From NCBI RefSeq assembly GCF_021991835.1, contig NZ_JAHDAU010000002.1:434001-498000 (forward strand): a stretch of 64,000 bases of DNA. The letters run 5' to 3'. The stretch is from Polaribacter sargassicola. Its GTDB lineage: Bacteria > Bacteroidota > Bacteroidia > Flavobacteriales > Flavobacteriaceae. Made by a program: the position numbers and the translations under genes. Shown piece after piece: positions 41,524 to 54,261 of this stretch (positions are counted from its first letter, which is position 1; each line of letters starts with the position of its first letter). Under the pieces are notes generated by a model, which did not search any database, was not told the DNA's origin, and saw only the letters and a program-made list of their open reading frames with translations.

Positions 41524-43620
41524 TCATATCCTTATAAGTTTTAATGTTTTTTTATAGTTTTTAAATCTTAGAATTAAATAATAAACTCCTTTAGAAAAAT
41601 TATTTACATTTATTTGTTTATCCTTTTCTAAAAACCCTTCTTTAACAATTCTACCCCTTGAATCTGCAATTGAAAAAACTACATCTTCTTCATATAGATA
41701 AGTATCATTTATATCTATGTTTAGATAATTATTTTTTGATGGGTTTGGAAAAATATTTATTGTTTCATTCTCATTAATTTGCTTAGATGAACTTAAAGTA
41801 CTTTCATCAATAGTATAAATACTAATACTTTTGGATTTTATATCTGTTTTAAATGAATTTAAATTTTCTTTAACTATACTAGTTTGCTCTCCTTCATCAG
41901 CTAAATCATTTGTCCAAGTTATTTTATTAATATTAGCATTTAACTGAAAATTATTAAGATTTATAGTTACATCACTTACATCTTGCTCTGCATCATTAAC
42001 AACTACTAATGTAAATTTATCATTTAAAACAAATGCCATAGTGTATACATCTGTAAGTGATAAATGTGTTGTTTCTACATAATTTTTATTAATAGTTGCA
42101 TTTGCAAAATCCTTCATAATATAATAACTACGTAAACGTTTAGCTTCTGTATTATTTTTAAAGTAAATAGTTCTTGTTTCTGAATTGACACCTCTAGAGT
42201 TTACTTCAAAAAAACACTCTCCAAACAAACCGCCTTTGTATAGCTCTGTTTTTTCTTTGTAAGCAGCTAATGCTAAACTAATATCTGGATTAACACCAGA
42301 AGTTCTAGAACCGCCTCCTGCAGAAGATTCATCATCCCAAGCTTTTTTACCAACTGAATTTGCTGCATTAAAAAAATCATCAAATAAATCGTCTTGACTG
42401 TTTAAATTATGAGAAGAAAAAGAATGATATTCATCTTTAAATCCTAAAGTTGATACATTATTAACATAACTAATGCCCTGAGATAATGACCACGATGCGG
42501 GCCCTATAATTTGAGGAAGAGGAATGTTTCTATTAGCACACTCACTCACTAATTTTTGATAAGTATCATGTGATCTTTGTGCTGTCACAACACTTGTCCA
42601 TTCTTTTGCAGTAGCTAAATAAGAAATAGTTACACCATTATTATGCATCAATTCTAAATAATCTGCTAAAAAAACACCAAAAGCATCTGTATTAAAAGAT
42701 TTATTTCCTAGAGTTCTAATACACTTTCCATCTTCATCTGCTTCTACACAAGAATAATTATAGATGTATTCTGGTAAATTATTTCGATTATCACTATTGT
42801 AACCGTTATAATCTGAGCGCATAGTTGCCAAAAACTTAACATCTGGATTTACATTTTTTATAGTTTGCATAGTTTTTATGGCATCATTATAAAAAGCCAT
42901 ATTTTCTACTACTTCATCTACATCTGTATAACGTAATCTTTTTTGAAATTTTTTATTATCAATAAAAATTTTGGTTTCTGAGGTTCCTTGTTGAGATATT
43001 GACCAAAGTGAAGCTTCATCTAAAGCATTTGCATTATTTACTTCTACTGATTTTATAAAAAGTCCAGAATTTACAGAAGGATCTGATGTACAAAAGAGAT
43101 ATTTATTTAAACCTACATTACGTATGTTATAAAAACCTGGGTTGGTTTCACTTTCTATCATTTTCCACTTACACCAACTTCCTGTACAAGATCTTGCTGG
43201 TCTAGAAAACACTCTATTTCCAGAACCATCTTCTAAAATTTCATTTGTAGTTTGTAAGTGTGTGTTTGAACCTACATTTTGAATATAAACAAAACCATTT
43301 TCGTCATCTAATAACTGCCACTGTACATAAGTGCCCGTAGCTGTTATATTATTTGCTTCAACTTCAAATTTATAGTTTTCTGTTTTTTGAATTTTATCAT
43401 AAGCTACCCTAGCAATATTAAAGTTAATATCTTTAAATGCCCAATCTATTATTTCTTCTGGATTAGTTGCTTTTTGTACAAAATTTTGAGACCGCTCATA
43501 ATCTGCACCAATAAATTCTATTTTCTGTTTTAGGTTTCCGGCATCAATAGTAATACTTTGTGCAGTTAACTTAGTAATAAATAACAAACAACAAAATTGT
43601 ATCGTAATTTTTAAATTCAT
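41524..43620 (-). CDS. GH30-like clan GH-A glycosidase with nested ricin-like domain, T9SS cargo
   Basis: 698 aa. Signal peptide (1-20). The barrel starts EFIGADYERSQNFVQ, is interrupted at about residues 80-220 by a ricin/beta-trefoil-like lectin segment (repeats around YVQWQLLDDENGFVYIQNV, CKWKMIESETNPGFYNIRNV and ASLWSIS), then resumes at NMAFYNDAIKTMQTIKNVNP. Candidate acid/base is E340 (ATAKEW), nucleophile E431 (KKAWDDES). A Por-type A sorting domain occupies about 625-698. The left-edge paralogue has only ~9 residues where this insertion sits. Likely an extracellular glycanase that holds on to the polymer with its own lectin module. The start codon lies inside a 22-bp inverted repeat. 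Confidence 0.83.
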   Translation of the reverse strand: MNLKITIQFCCLLFITKLTAQSITIDAGNLKQKIEFIGADYERSQNFVQKATNPEEIIDWAFKDINFNIARVAYDKIQKTENYKFEVEANNITATGTYVQWQLLDDENGFVYIQNVGSNTHLQTTNEILEDGSGNRVFSRPARSCTGSWCKWKMIESETNPGFYNIRNVGLNKYLFCTSDPSVNSGLFIKSVEVNNANALDEASLWSISQQGTSETKIFIDNKKFQKRLRYTDVDEVVENMAFYNDAIKTMQTIKNVNPDVKFLATMRSDYNGYNSDNRNNLPEYIYNYSCVEADEDGKCIRTLGNKSFNTDAFGVFLADYLELMHNNGVTISYLATAKEWTSVVTAQRSHDTYQKLVSECANRNIPLPQIIGPASWSLSQGISYVNNVSTLGFKDEYHSFSSHNLNSQDDLFDDFFNAANSVGKKAWDDESSAGGGSRTSGVNPDISLALAAYKEKTELYKGGLFGECFFEVNSRGVNSETRTIYFKNNTEAKRLRSYYIMKDFANATINKNYVETTHLSLTDVYTMAFVLNDKFTLVVVNDAEQDVSDVTINLNNFQLNANINKITWTNDLADEGEQTSIVKENLNSFKTDIKSKSISIYTIDESTLSSSKQINENETINIFPNPSKNNYLNIDINDTYLYEEDVVFSIADSRGRIVKEGFLEKDKQINVNNFSKGVYYLILRFKNYKKTLKLIRI

Positions 43621-43668
43621 ATTAAATCAGTTTAAATTAAGTATTGTAATTTAAACTGATTTAATATG
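43618..43668 (-). repeat. 22-bp perfect inverted repeat covering a start codon
   Basis: Arms 43618-43639 and 43647-43668 are exact reverse complements with a 7-base loop. The downstream arm contains the ATG of the GH30-like gene (43618-43620). In mRNA this would hide the start codon. No U-run follows, so it does not look like a terminator. Confidence 0.9.
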
Positions 43669-43772
43669 TTAGAAATCTCATTTTATGGTTATAAATGTTA
43701 ATTTGATTAAAATTTTACCATAATAAAGGATATCTTTTTTACATTAAAAATAAAACCGAATCTTGCTAAAAA

Positions 43773-46700
43773 TTAATTTATACTAATTTCATCAATAAAA
43801 AGAGTATTATTATCTAAAGATTCTATTTTTACTGTATTTGCACCACGATCTATCTTTATGGGCAGCTTTACCGTATTCCAAATTTCTTCTACTACTTTAA
43901 CATTTGGTAATAAAAGTTTCGTACTAATTATTTTACCACTAACATACACTTTTATATAAGCTCCTTTTTTGTTTTTTATATTTGTACTATAACGAATAAT
44001 CAAATCTGCATTACCTGCATTTCCATCGTTTTCTTGATACCAAGCTATTGAAGCCCCTTTTTTAGACACACTTACATAACCTTTACCTTTAAAGTTTTTC
44101 CCTTTTGATAAAATTGTAGCATTATTTATAGTTGCTTCTTCTGCCTGTTCTCCTATTTTATCATTATTATCTTTCTGAGTTTCATTCCAAGTAAATCCTT
44201 CATTCTTTCCAAATTTTTCTTCTAAAATTTGAATAGCCTTTCCATCAACAACAATCAATGCTTTTACTGTAGTTTCTAAATTAACATTAAAACTTTCTTT
44301 ATAAAGAGTTGATTCTTTGGTTGGATTTTCTCCGTTTGTAGTGTAATAAACTTCAATTTTAGGATTTATCTTTTCTCCTCTTAAATTAATAATTTGAGCA
44401 TCTATACTTACTTTATTAGATGTTATTAATTTTTTTTCTCCTAAAATAGAACTTGCTAACAAATTAACATTGCCTGTTTTATTTGTTGTAGAAATATAGG
44501 CTCTTGTTAAACCATAAAAAGCGATTCTATGATTTGGCCCTACATGTTGCTCTACATCAACCGGACTTCCATTGTCTAAAGCTTTTATTTTTCCTGTTCC
44601 AAAAACATTAAAATAAGTTCTATTTTCTCCATATGGATAAAATTCTCCTTTATCATCTGTTGTTGTTACACGAACCTGAACAATATCATCTATCTTATTC
44701 GTTAATGATTCTCCATCAACAGATAATTTAATTTTTGAAGGTTGATTTGCTGTTCTTATCACTTCTTTAGAAACTACCTTTCCGTTTTTATATCCAACCG
44801 CTTTTAAGGTTCCTGGTTGCCATTTTACCATCCATTGGCATTGCATTTTATCCCAAGCTTTTCCTGGTCTTTGTTTCCCAAGAGAAACATCATTAAAAAA
44901 CAATTCTACCTCATCTGTATTAGAGTATACCCAAACCGGAATTTCTGTATCTAAAGCAACTTTAGGATGCGTCCAATGTGGTAAAATATGTACCATTGGT
45001 TTTTCTGTCCATTGACTTTGATATAAGTAAAACAAGTCTTTTTCAAAATTTGCTAGATCAATTGCACCTCCCATAAAAGCTTTAAAAGGCCAACCACCAT
45101 GTACATAACCGGCCTCACCAATATAATCATAACCTGTCCATCTAAATGAACCTGCATAAGCAGGAATATCTCTTAATTGCGCTATATTTAATCTTGATGA
45201 AACACGAACTGTTGCATTATCATAACTAGAATTAAATATTTGTTTTCTGTTTTTTCTATCAGCTTCATCAACCCAATCATGTGTAAACACTTCTTTTTCT
45301 GTTAAATCAGGAATTTCATACGTATTATTTCTATTAGGGAAACCATCTCTATACCAAGTTTTGGTTCTATAATAACCTCTTACTTGCCAAGTATGTGTGT
45401 TTTCTGTACCAATAAATACTTTACCTTTTTGATGTTCCGTTAAGTTTTGCATGTAGCCTTTCTTCTCACTCCCTCCGTTAACACCTAAAATATTCATATG
45501 TTCTGAACCTGAATGACCAGACGTTACTGGGCGTGTGGGATCTAAAAGATTACAAGTTACTACCAAATCTTTAGCAATTTTCCCTCTTGTTTCATTACCA
45601 ACACTGTAAATAACAATTGAAGGATGATTTCTATCGCGCTTAATCCAATCTGTTAAATCTTGTTTCCACCATTTATTAAAGTGATGCGCACCGTAATCAT
45701 TTTTTGCTTTCCTTTTCCAACCATCAAAAATTTCATCCATCACTAACATTCCTAATTCATCACAAATGTCATAAAACTCTGGTGTTTGTGGATTATGGGC
45801 GGTTCTTATAGCATTTACACCCATATCTTTTAATTGCTGAACTCTAAATTTTAATATTTTATAAGGTACAGCAGCTCCTAAAGCTCCTGCATCTTGATGA
45901 TTACAAACCCCTTGTAGTTTTACATTTTTACCATTTATCCACATTCCAGTTTCTGCAATCCATTCAATATCTCTAACACCAAACTTAGTTTCTACAACAT
46001 CAACAATTTTTCTACCAATAAATACCTCTGATTTTAATGTATATAAATACGGATTTTCTACAGACCATAATTCTGGATTTTTAATCTCTAAATCCGATTT
46101 TATAAATCCTTCTTTTTCTAGTTTGATTTTATCTTTTGTAGAAGCAACTACAACACCTTTTTTATCTATAATAGATGTAATTAATTTAACTTTTTTGAAA
46201 TCTTCTTTGGTAAACAATTCGGTTTCTACAAAAACTTTATTGCCTTTGGTCTTTATAAAAATTCCATCTCTTTTAACGTGTGTATTGTTTTTAATATCAA
46301 TCCAAGTATGTGCATAAATACCACTACCTGTATACCAACGTGCAGAAGGTTGTTTATCATTATCTACACGAACTGCAAACGTAATTGCATCTGAATTATT
46401 TGCAATTTCACTTACATCATACGCAAAAGAAACCCAACCATAGGGTCTTGTCCCTAATTTTTGACCATTTGCCCAAACTGTACTATTCATAAAAACGCCA
46501 TCAAAAGCAATTTCTACGTGTTTTCCTTTCCAATCTTTAGGTACAGTAATTGTTTTTCTATACCAACCAAAACCTGCTGGTAAATATCCCGCACCTGCAC
46601 CCATTGGGTTATTTTTATCATATTCTCCTTCAATACTCCAATCGTGTGGTAAATTTAAAACTCTCCAAGAAGTATCATCAAATAAAACTTTTTCTGCACC

Positions 46701-46838
46701 AGGTATATCTTGTTGAATAAATTTCCAATTGGCATCAAAACTAAGTCTTGTACCTGTTTCTTTCTGTTTTTTATCTATTGCAAATCCAGAAAATATGATG
46801 TTGAAAATAAAAAATAAAATTAATTTTTTGATATGCAT
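43773..46838 (-). CDS. GH2 glycosidase with C-terminal carbohydrate-binding-like domain
   Basis: 1021 aa. Signal peptide ending near SGFA. GH2 sugar-binding, immunoglobulin-like and TIM-barrel domains: LPHDWSIEG, GVNAIRTAHNP (about 340-350), acid/base E416 (SVGNET), nucleophile E479 (FIGTEN). A DUF4982-like segment follows the barrel. Then come a chitobiase C-terminal-like piece (YYTTNGENPT) and a CBM6/35-like beta-sandwich (about 915-1021, ending NTLFIDEISIN). Likely a beta-galactosidase, though GH2 also includes glucuronidases and mannosidases. It is the first gene of its unit, after the terminator at 46889. Confidence 0.9.
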   Translation of the reverse strand: MHIKKLILFFIFNIIFSGFAIDKKQKETGTRLSFDANWKFIQQDIPGAEKVLFDDTSWRVLNLPHDWSIEGEYDKNNPMGAGAGYLPAGFGWYRKTITVPKDWKGKHVEIAFDGVFMNSTVWANGQKLGTRPYGWVSFAYDVSEIANNSDAITFAVRVDNDKQPSARWYTGSGIYAHTWIDIKNNTHVKRDGIFIKTKGNKVFVETELFTKEDFKKVKLITSIIDKKGVVVASTKDKIKLEKEGFIKSDLEIKNPELWSVENPYLYTLKSEVFIGRKIVDVVETKFGVRDIEWIAETGMWINGKNVKLQGVCNHQDAGALGAAVPYKILKFRVQQLKDMGVNAIRTAHNPQTPEFYDICDELGMLVMDEIFDGWKRKAKNDYGAHHFNKWWKQDLTDWIKRDRNHPSIVIYSVGNETRGKIAKDLVVTCNLLDPTRPVTSGHSGSEHMNILGVNGGSEKKGYMQNLTEHQKGKVFIGTENTHTWQVRGYYRTKTWYRDGFPNRNNTYEIPDLTEKEVFTHDWVDEADRKNRKQIFNSSYDNATVRVSSRLNIAQLRDIPAYAGSFRWTGYDYIGEAGYVHGGWPFKAFMGGAIDLANFEKDLFYLYQSQWTEKPMVHILPHWTHPKVALDTEIPVWVYSNTDEVELFFNDVSLGKQRPGKAWDKMQCQWMVKWQPGTLKAVGYKNGKVVSKEVIRTANQPSKIKLSVDGESLTNKIDDIVQVRVTTTDDKGEFYPYGENRTYFNVFGTGKIKALDNGSPVDVEQHVGPNHRIAFYGLTRAYISTTNKTGNVNLLASSILGEKKLITSNKVSIDAQIINLRGEKINPKIEVYYTTNGENPTKESTLYKESFNVNLETTVKALIVVDGKAIQILEEKFGKNEGFTWNETQKDNNDKIGEQAEEATINNATILSKGKNFKGKGYVSVSKKGASIAWYQENDGNAGNADLIIRYSTNIKNKKGAYIKVYVSGKIISTKLLLPNVKVVEEIWNTVKLPIKIDRGANTVKIESLDNNTLFIDEISIN

Positions 46839-46888
46839 ATTTTTAAAACTTTAATATGATTAAGAATATTTATCTTTTAAAATAAAAA

Positions 46889-46917
46889 AAGCGCTTATTT
46901 TAAGTAAATAAGCGCTT
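46889..46917 (-). terminator. Terminator after LacZ-like GH2
   Basis: A perfect 12-bp stem (46889-46900 / 46906-46917) with a 5-base loop and, on the minus strand, a T-rich tail. It lies 16 bp after the stop of the gene at 46933. Confidence 0.93.
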
Positions 46918-46932
46918 GTCATTAAATTAATT

Positions 46933-50106
<3,174 letters not shown>

Positions 50107-50116
50107 TTAATATCTT

Positions 50117-52708
50117 TTAATCTATAATTTGATTTACTACAGCGCTCTCAATCTGGGTTTTACCTTTTACAACAAAGGCTTTAATAGCATATTTAGAGTT
50201 TTCTTTTAATTTTGATAAAGGGATTAACACCTTAAATTTGTTACTTTTTTGAGTGATTTTTTCTCCTAATATTTTGGTATGTTCTACATTTAAATAAGAG
50301 ATATTATTAATAATTACTCCATAAGAATTTTTAGGATTTAATGCTACTTTATGCAATTTGACCTCTACTAAATATCCGTCCTCTTGTTTTCTAATAATTT
50401 GAATATTAATTTCTGAATTATTTTCTAACGACAAGGCTGTTGCTATATTTGGATAAAAATTACTTTCGCCTACTTCTGTTTCTGCCTTAATTGTATAATA
50501 GTATTGTATTTTATCTTTAACAGTAGTATCTAAAAAAATAGTATCATTTATAGCAGTTGCTATTTTAGTAAACTCATGTAGCTTAGTACCTCTGTAAACA
50601 TTATAACTTGTATTAGGTAATACATTTTTTTGAGAAATCCATTTAACCTCTATTGATGTTGATGTCTTTTTAACTGCAGACACATTTCTAGGACTGTATG
50701 GAACCCTAGAAGACACAAAAACAGTTTCTTTTTTTGATGGTTTACTTTTACCCAAACCATTGTATGCCGTTACTGTAAAATTATATTTTGTATTATCTTT
50801 TAGGTTTTCTATTCTGTAACCAAAAACATTATCTGTATCAATTTCAATGTCTTTATTATTTTCATCTTTATAATTGATCAAATAACTTTTTGCATCCGGT
50901 ACACTTTGCCAAAAAAGAGTTACTGTATTGTCTCTTCTAGATACTTTAAAAATTGTTGGTTTTTCTGGTGATTGATAAGTAGCAAAAACATCGTTAGATA
51001 ATTTGCTTTTTTTATCTTTATTTAAAGCTTCTACTTTAAAAAAGTACTTTGTATTTTTATCTAAATCGGTTACTAAAAAGTTATTTTGATTAGAAACTTT
51101 AATTGTTTTAGATAAATTGGTAGCATCTGTACCGTAATAAACCTTATAGGAAGTAGCCTTAGCAATACTTCCCCAATTTAATAGAATTCCGTTTTTTTCT
51201 ACCGAAGCATTATAAGTAATTGGTTGCTCTAGAGTATAATTATTCGTTTTCCATTTAATTACAGATAAGCTAAAAGGTTTTATAGAAATTACTCCATTTT
51301 TAAATTCTGTTGTTTTAATATTTGGATTTCTATCAGCGATAGAATTTGCTGCTAAATAAGACACTAATAAATCGCCTTTAAATTTTTTATCATCAATATT
51401 TAATTGAAACTCTTTTTCTTGTTCGCTTCTATTGCTAATTACTAAATAATTAAAACCATTATTGCCTTTATAAGATTGAGCAAACATACCATTTACTTTG
51501 GTTTTCTTTAAGCCATCTACCAAAACCATGTTTTCTATATCGGTTTTAAAGATAAACTCAGAGTTATTAACAGCTTCATTATAAATCTTGTAAGCTTTAC
51601 CTTCAATATCTCTTCTAATACCAGTAGAAATAGTATCTGTATCAATTGCAATATTATTTTTAAAAGCTTCTTCTATTAAATTGCCTTTTCCTTTAGATGG
51701 CAAATATTTATTACTTACCTCATGGGCACCAATATATTGCGTGTTTTTATGCTCTAATTGACGCATTACATATTCGATGTTATAAATTCCAGAATAAATT
51801 CCGTTTAAAGGACTATTCCAAACACCAAACTCTGTAATTACCATTGGCACATCTTGCCAAGTATAAGCTTCTATTTGAGCCATTGCAGCTTTAGATGTTG
51901 CTTCTAATAATTTTGTATTAGCACGTTTGTAAGCTTGTTCTCTTGTTTCTTTTTTACCTGTATGTGGTGCGTAAGAATGTTTTGAAAACACATTCCAATA
52001 AGCACCTTTTTCTTCTTGATACTTATTAATTTCTTTCATAAAAGTCCAAACACCATCCCAAGTATAGTTTAGTGTTAGTTGAGCTTCCGGAAAAATTTGT
52101 TGTATTGCTTCTGCATAAGGTTTCATTTTAGCAGCGTAATCATAACCATCATTCCACCAATATCTGTTTCTGTTTGGCACATAAAAATAGGGTTCGTTAC
52201 AGAATTGCCAAACCTCTACTTTTATATTGTTGTTTTTACAAAATCTTGCCAATTCTAAAATCATTTCTGGCGATTCTGCAAAAGCATTTACCGTTACAAT
52301 TAATTTACCATTAACTTCTCTAAGTAACTTATATAAATCTATAATTCTGTGAGGTCCTTTTACTTTGACATATCTATATCCTTTTAAAAAGGGCTTTGGA
52401 TGATCGAACTTAGAAATATAATCTAAATCATATTGTCCTGTTGCACTGCTAAAAGCATCACCCATAGTTCCAGAAAAATAACGCAACCAACCTGGTTTTA
52501 ATTCTTTTACAGATTTTATAAAATCTGGATGCGTATAACTCCAAGCTTTATCTGCAATTCTTACATTAAAACCACTAGATCCTTTATTTATGGCATGCCC
52601 ATCTTTTGTATTGATATTGATTGTACTCAATTTTTGAGACAATACGCTATATACCTGAAAGACACAGATAAATAGAATGAAGTATGTTTTTTTTAGACGC
52701 ATATACAA
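50117..52708 (-). CDS. Clan GH-A glycoside hydrolase with FN3 domains, family not recognised
   Basis: 863 aa. Signal peptide (ending near SVLSQ). The TIM barrel spans about 30-380 with KPGWLRYFSGTMGD, candidate acid/base E172 (VWQFCNEPYF) and nucleophile E293 (MVITEFGVW); these resemble GH39/GH51/GH79-type barrels but I cannot assign a family. A beta-sandwich (about 385-490) follows, then three fibronectin type III domains (about 497-580, 582-668, 672-760) and a further Ig-like tail. It may cut the backbone, since no standard endo-enzyme is present. It lies 93 bp downstream of the sulfatase. A second ATG at 52702 is equally plausible. Confidence 0.8.
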   Translation of the reverse strand: MYMRLKKTYFILFICVFQVYSVLSQKLSTININTKDGHAINKGSSGFNVRIADKAWSYTHPDFIKSVKELKPGWLRYFSGTMGDAFSSATGQYDLDYISKFDHPKPFLKGYRYVKVKGPHRIIDLYKLLREVNGKLIVTVNAFAESPEMILELARFCKNNNIKVEVWQFCNEPYFYVPNRNRYWWNDGYDYAAKMKPYAEAIQQIFPEAQLTLNYTWDGVWTFMKEINKYQEEKGAYWNVFSKHSYAPHTGKKETREQAYKRANTKLLEATSKAAMAQIEAYTWQDVPMVITEFGVWNSPLNGIYSGIYNIEYVMRQLEHKNTQYIGAHEVSNKYLPSKGKGNLIEEAFKNNIAIDTDTISTGIRRDIEGKAYKIYNEAVNNSEFIFKTDIENMVLVDGLKKTKVNGMFAQSYKGNNGFNYLVISNRSEQEKEFQLNIDDKKFKGDLLVSYLAANSIADRNPNIKTTEFKNGVISIKPFSLSVIKWKTNNYTLEQPITYNASVEKNGILLNWGSIAKATSYKVYYGTDATNLSKTIKVSNQNNFLVTDLDKNTKYFFKVEALNKDKKSKLSNDVFATYQSPEKPTIFKVSRRDNTVTLFWQSVPDAKSYLINYKDENNKDIEIDTDNVFGYRIENLKDNTKYNFTVTAYNGLGKSKPSKKETVFVSSRVPYSPRNVSAVKKTSTSIEVKWISQKNVLPNTSYNVYRGTKLHEFTKIATAINDTIFLDTTVKDKIQYYYTIKAETEVGESNFYPNIATALSLENNSEINIQIIRKQEDGYLVEVKLHKVALNPKNSYGVIINNISYLNVEHTKILGEKITQKSNKFKVLIPLSKLKENSKYAIKAFVVKGKTQIESAVVNQIID

Positions 52709-52737
52709 TATGAAAAATTATTTTTTTTTAAGAGATA

Positions 52738-52772
52738 CTTGTAATTGGCTAATTATATTTACCAATTACAAG
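52738..52772 (-). repeat. Inverted repeat between sulfatase and FN3-glycosidase genes
   Basis: Perfect 11-bp arms (CTTGTAATTGG at 52738-52748 and its complement at 52762-52772) with a 13-base loop. No T-run follows directly on the minus strand, so it may be an mRNA-stabilising or partial terminator hairpin. Confidence 0.7.
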
Positions 52773-52800
52773 CACCTTATATTACTGTATTTTATAACTT

Positions 52801-54261
52801 TTAAAAAGAAACTTGGTTAAATTTAAACACATTAGAAGGAGTTCTTGCTTCTTTAAATAATTGCTTCATTTCTTCAACTATTTCTGGATGTTTATCTGCA
52901 ATATTATTAGTTTCTCCAATATCTGTAGAAAGGTCAAATAACTGCATTGTTGCATTAGGTTTCTTTTTAACATTATATTTTACTGCTTTCCAGTTTCCTT
53001 TTCTTATTGCTTGTCTACCTCCTCTTTCATGAAACTCCCAATACAAATAATCATGCTGTTTTTGTTCTTCTGGTTTATCTAATAAAGTAGGTAAAAAAGA
53101 AATTCCATCTATATTTTCAGGCGCTTCTATACCAGCAATTTCAGAAAAAGTTGGAAAAACATCCCAAAAAGCAGAAATTAAATCTGTCTTTGTTCCTGGC
53201 TTAATTTTATTTGGCCATCTAATAGTCATTGGCACTCTAATTCCACCCTCATATAAATCTCTTTTAACACCTCTTAACTGACCATTACTATTAAAATACT
53301 TTGGATCTGCACCTCCTTCTGTATGCGGTCCATTATCAGAAGTAAAAACAACAATAGTATTATCTTCTAAACCTAATTCTTTTACTTTATCCATAATCTC
53401 ACCAACTTGATTATCCATTACTTCTATCATAGCAACAAATGCAGCATGAGATTCTTTTTGAGATTCGTATTTACCTAATCTATATTGTGGTCCATCATCT
53501 GTACCTTTAAATTCTTTTTCTGGTAAATATTTACCTCTATACTTATCTATTAAATTTTCTGGTGCTGCTAACTCTGCATGCGGTATAATAGTAGGCACAT
53601 ATAAAAAGAAAGTAGTGTCTTTATTTTTTTCTAAAAATTCTAATGCTTTATTTTGAATTAACTCCGGAGCATATTGCCCTCTACCATTCCCTTCATTTCC
53701 TTTTAAAACAATAGAATCTTTATTAGACCACAAATGATAAGGGTAGTAATTATGCCCTAAACGTTGACAATTATATCCATAAAAAACGTCGAAGCCTTGT
53801 TTTATAGGATCTCCTTCAGAACCAGGATAACCCAAACCCCATTTACCAAAAGCTCCAGTTACATAACCTCCTTTTTTTAATGCCTCTGCCATTGTATAAG
53901 TACTATCCGGAATTGGATGTTGCCCTTCTGGCTGAACTTCTCTATTACCTCTAATTGGAGTATGCCCAGTATGCATACCTGTTAATAAAGCAGAACGAGA
54001 TGGAGCACAAACTGTATTACCTGCATAATGCTGCGTAAACATTAAACCTTGGGTAACTAACTTATCTATGTTTGGTGTATTAAACTTTTCTTGCCCATAA
54101 CTACTTAAATCTCCATATCCCAAATCATCTGCTAAAATATAAATGATATTAGGTTTTTTTTCTGACTCAGAAGTCTTTTTTTCTATTGTTTTTTTTTGAT
54201 TACAAGAAAATGCTGTTAAAACTAAAATAGATAAAGAGCATATTTTTAAAATTTTATTCAT
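52801..54261 (-). CDS. S1 family sulfatase, lipoprotein
   Basis: 486 aa lipoprotein (LTAFSC, Cys20). Metal-binding IIYILADDLGYGD, formylglycine site C85 in CAPSR followed by LLTGMHTGHTPIRGN (the HTGHTPIRGN pattern suggests subfamily S1_20, tentative), and VFTSDNGPH. It is the gene nearest the regulator and is transcribed away from it, so it heads the first unit of the PUL. An operator-like element and a TACTTTTG -7 box lie upstream. Confidence 0.92.
   Translation of the reverse strand: MNKILKICSLSILVLTAFSCNQKKTIEKKTSESEKKPNIIYILADDLGYGDLSSYGQEKFNTPNIDKLVTQGLMFTQHYAGNTVCAPSRSALLTGMHTGHTPIRGNREVQPEGQHPIPDSTYTMAEALKKGGYVTGAFGKWGLGYPGSEGDPIKQGFDVFYGYNCQRLGHNYYPYHLWSNKDSIVLKGNEGNGRGQYAPELIQNKALEFLEKNKDTTFFLYVPTIIPHAELAAPENLIDKYRGKYLPEKEFKGTDDGPQYRLGKYESQKESHAAFVAMIEVMDNQVGEIMDKVKELGLEDNTIVVFTSDNGPHTEGGADPKYFNSNGQLRGVKRDLYEGGIRVPMTIRWPNKIKPGTKTDLISAFWDVFPTFSEIAGIEAPENIDGISFLPTLLDKPEEQKQHDYLYWEFHERGGRQAIRKGNWKAVKYNVKKKPNATMQLFDLSTDIGETNNIADKHPEIVEEMKQLFKEARTPSNVFKFNQVSF

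Noticed and set aside
43683..43700. Weak operator-like sequence (AAATGTTA with GGTTAT) before the 41524-43620 gene
   Set aside because: Lacks the GC of the core and has no matching -7 box; not counted as a site.
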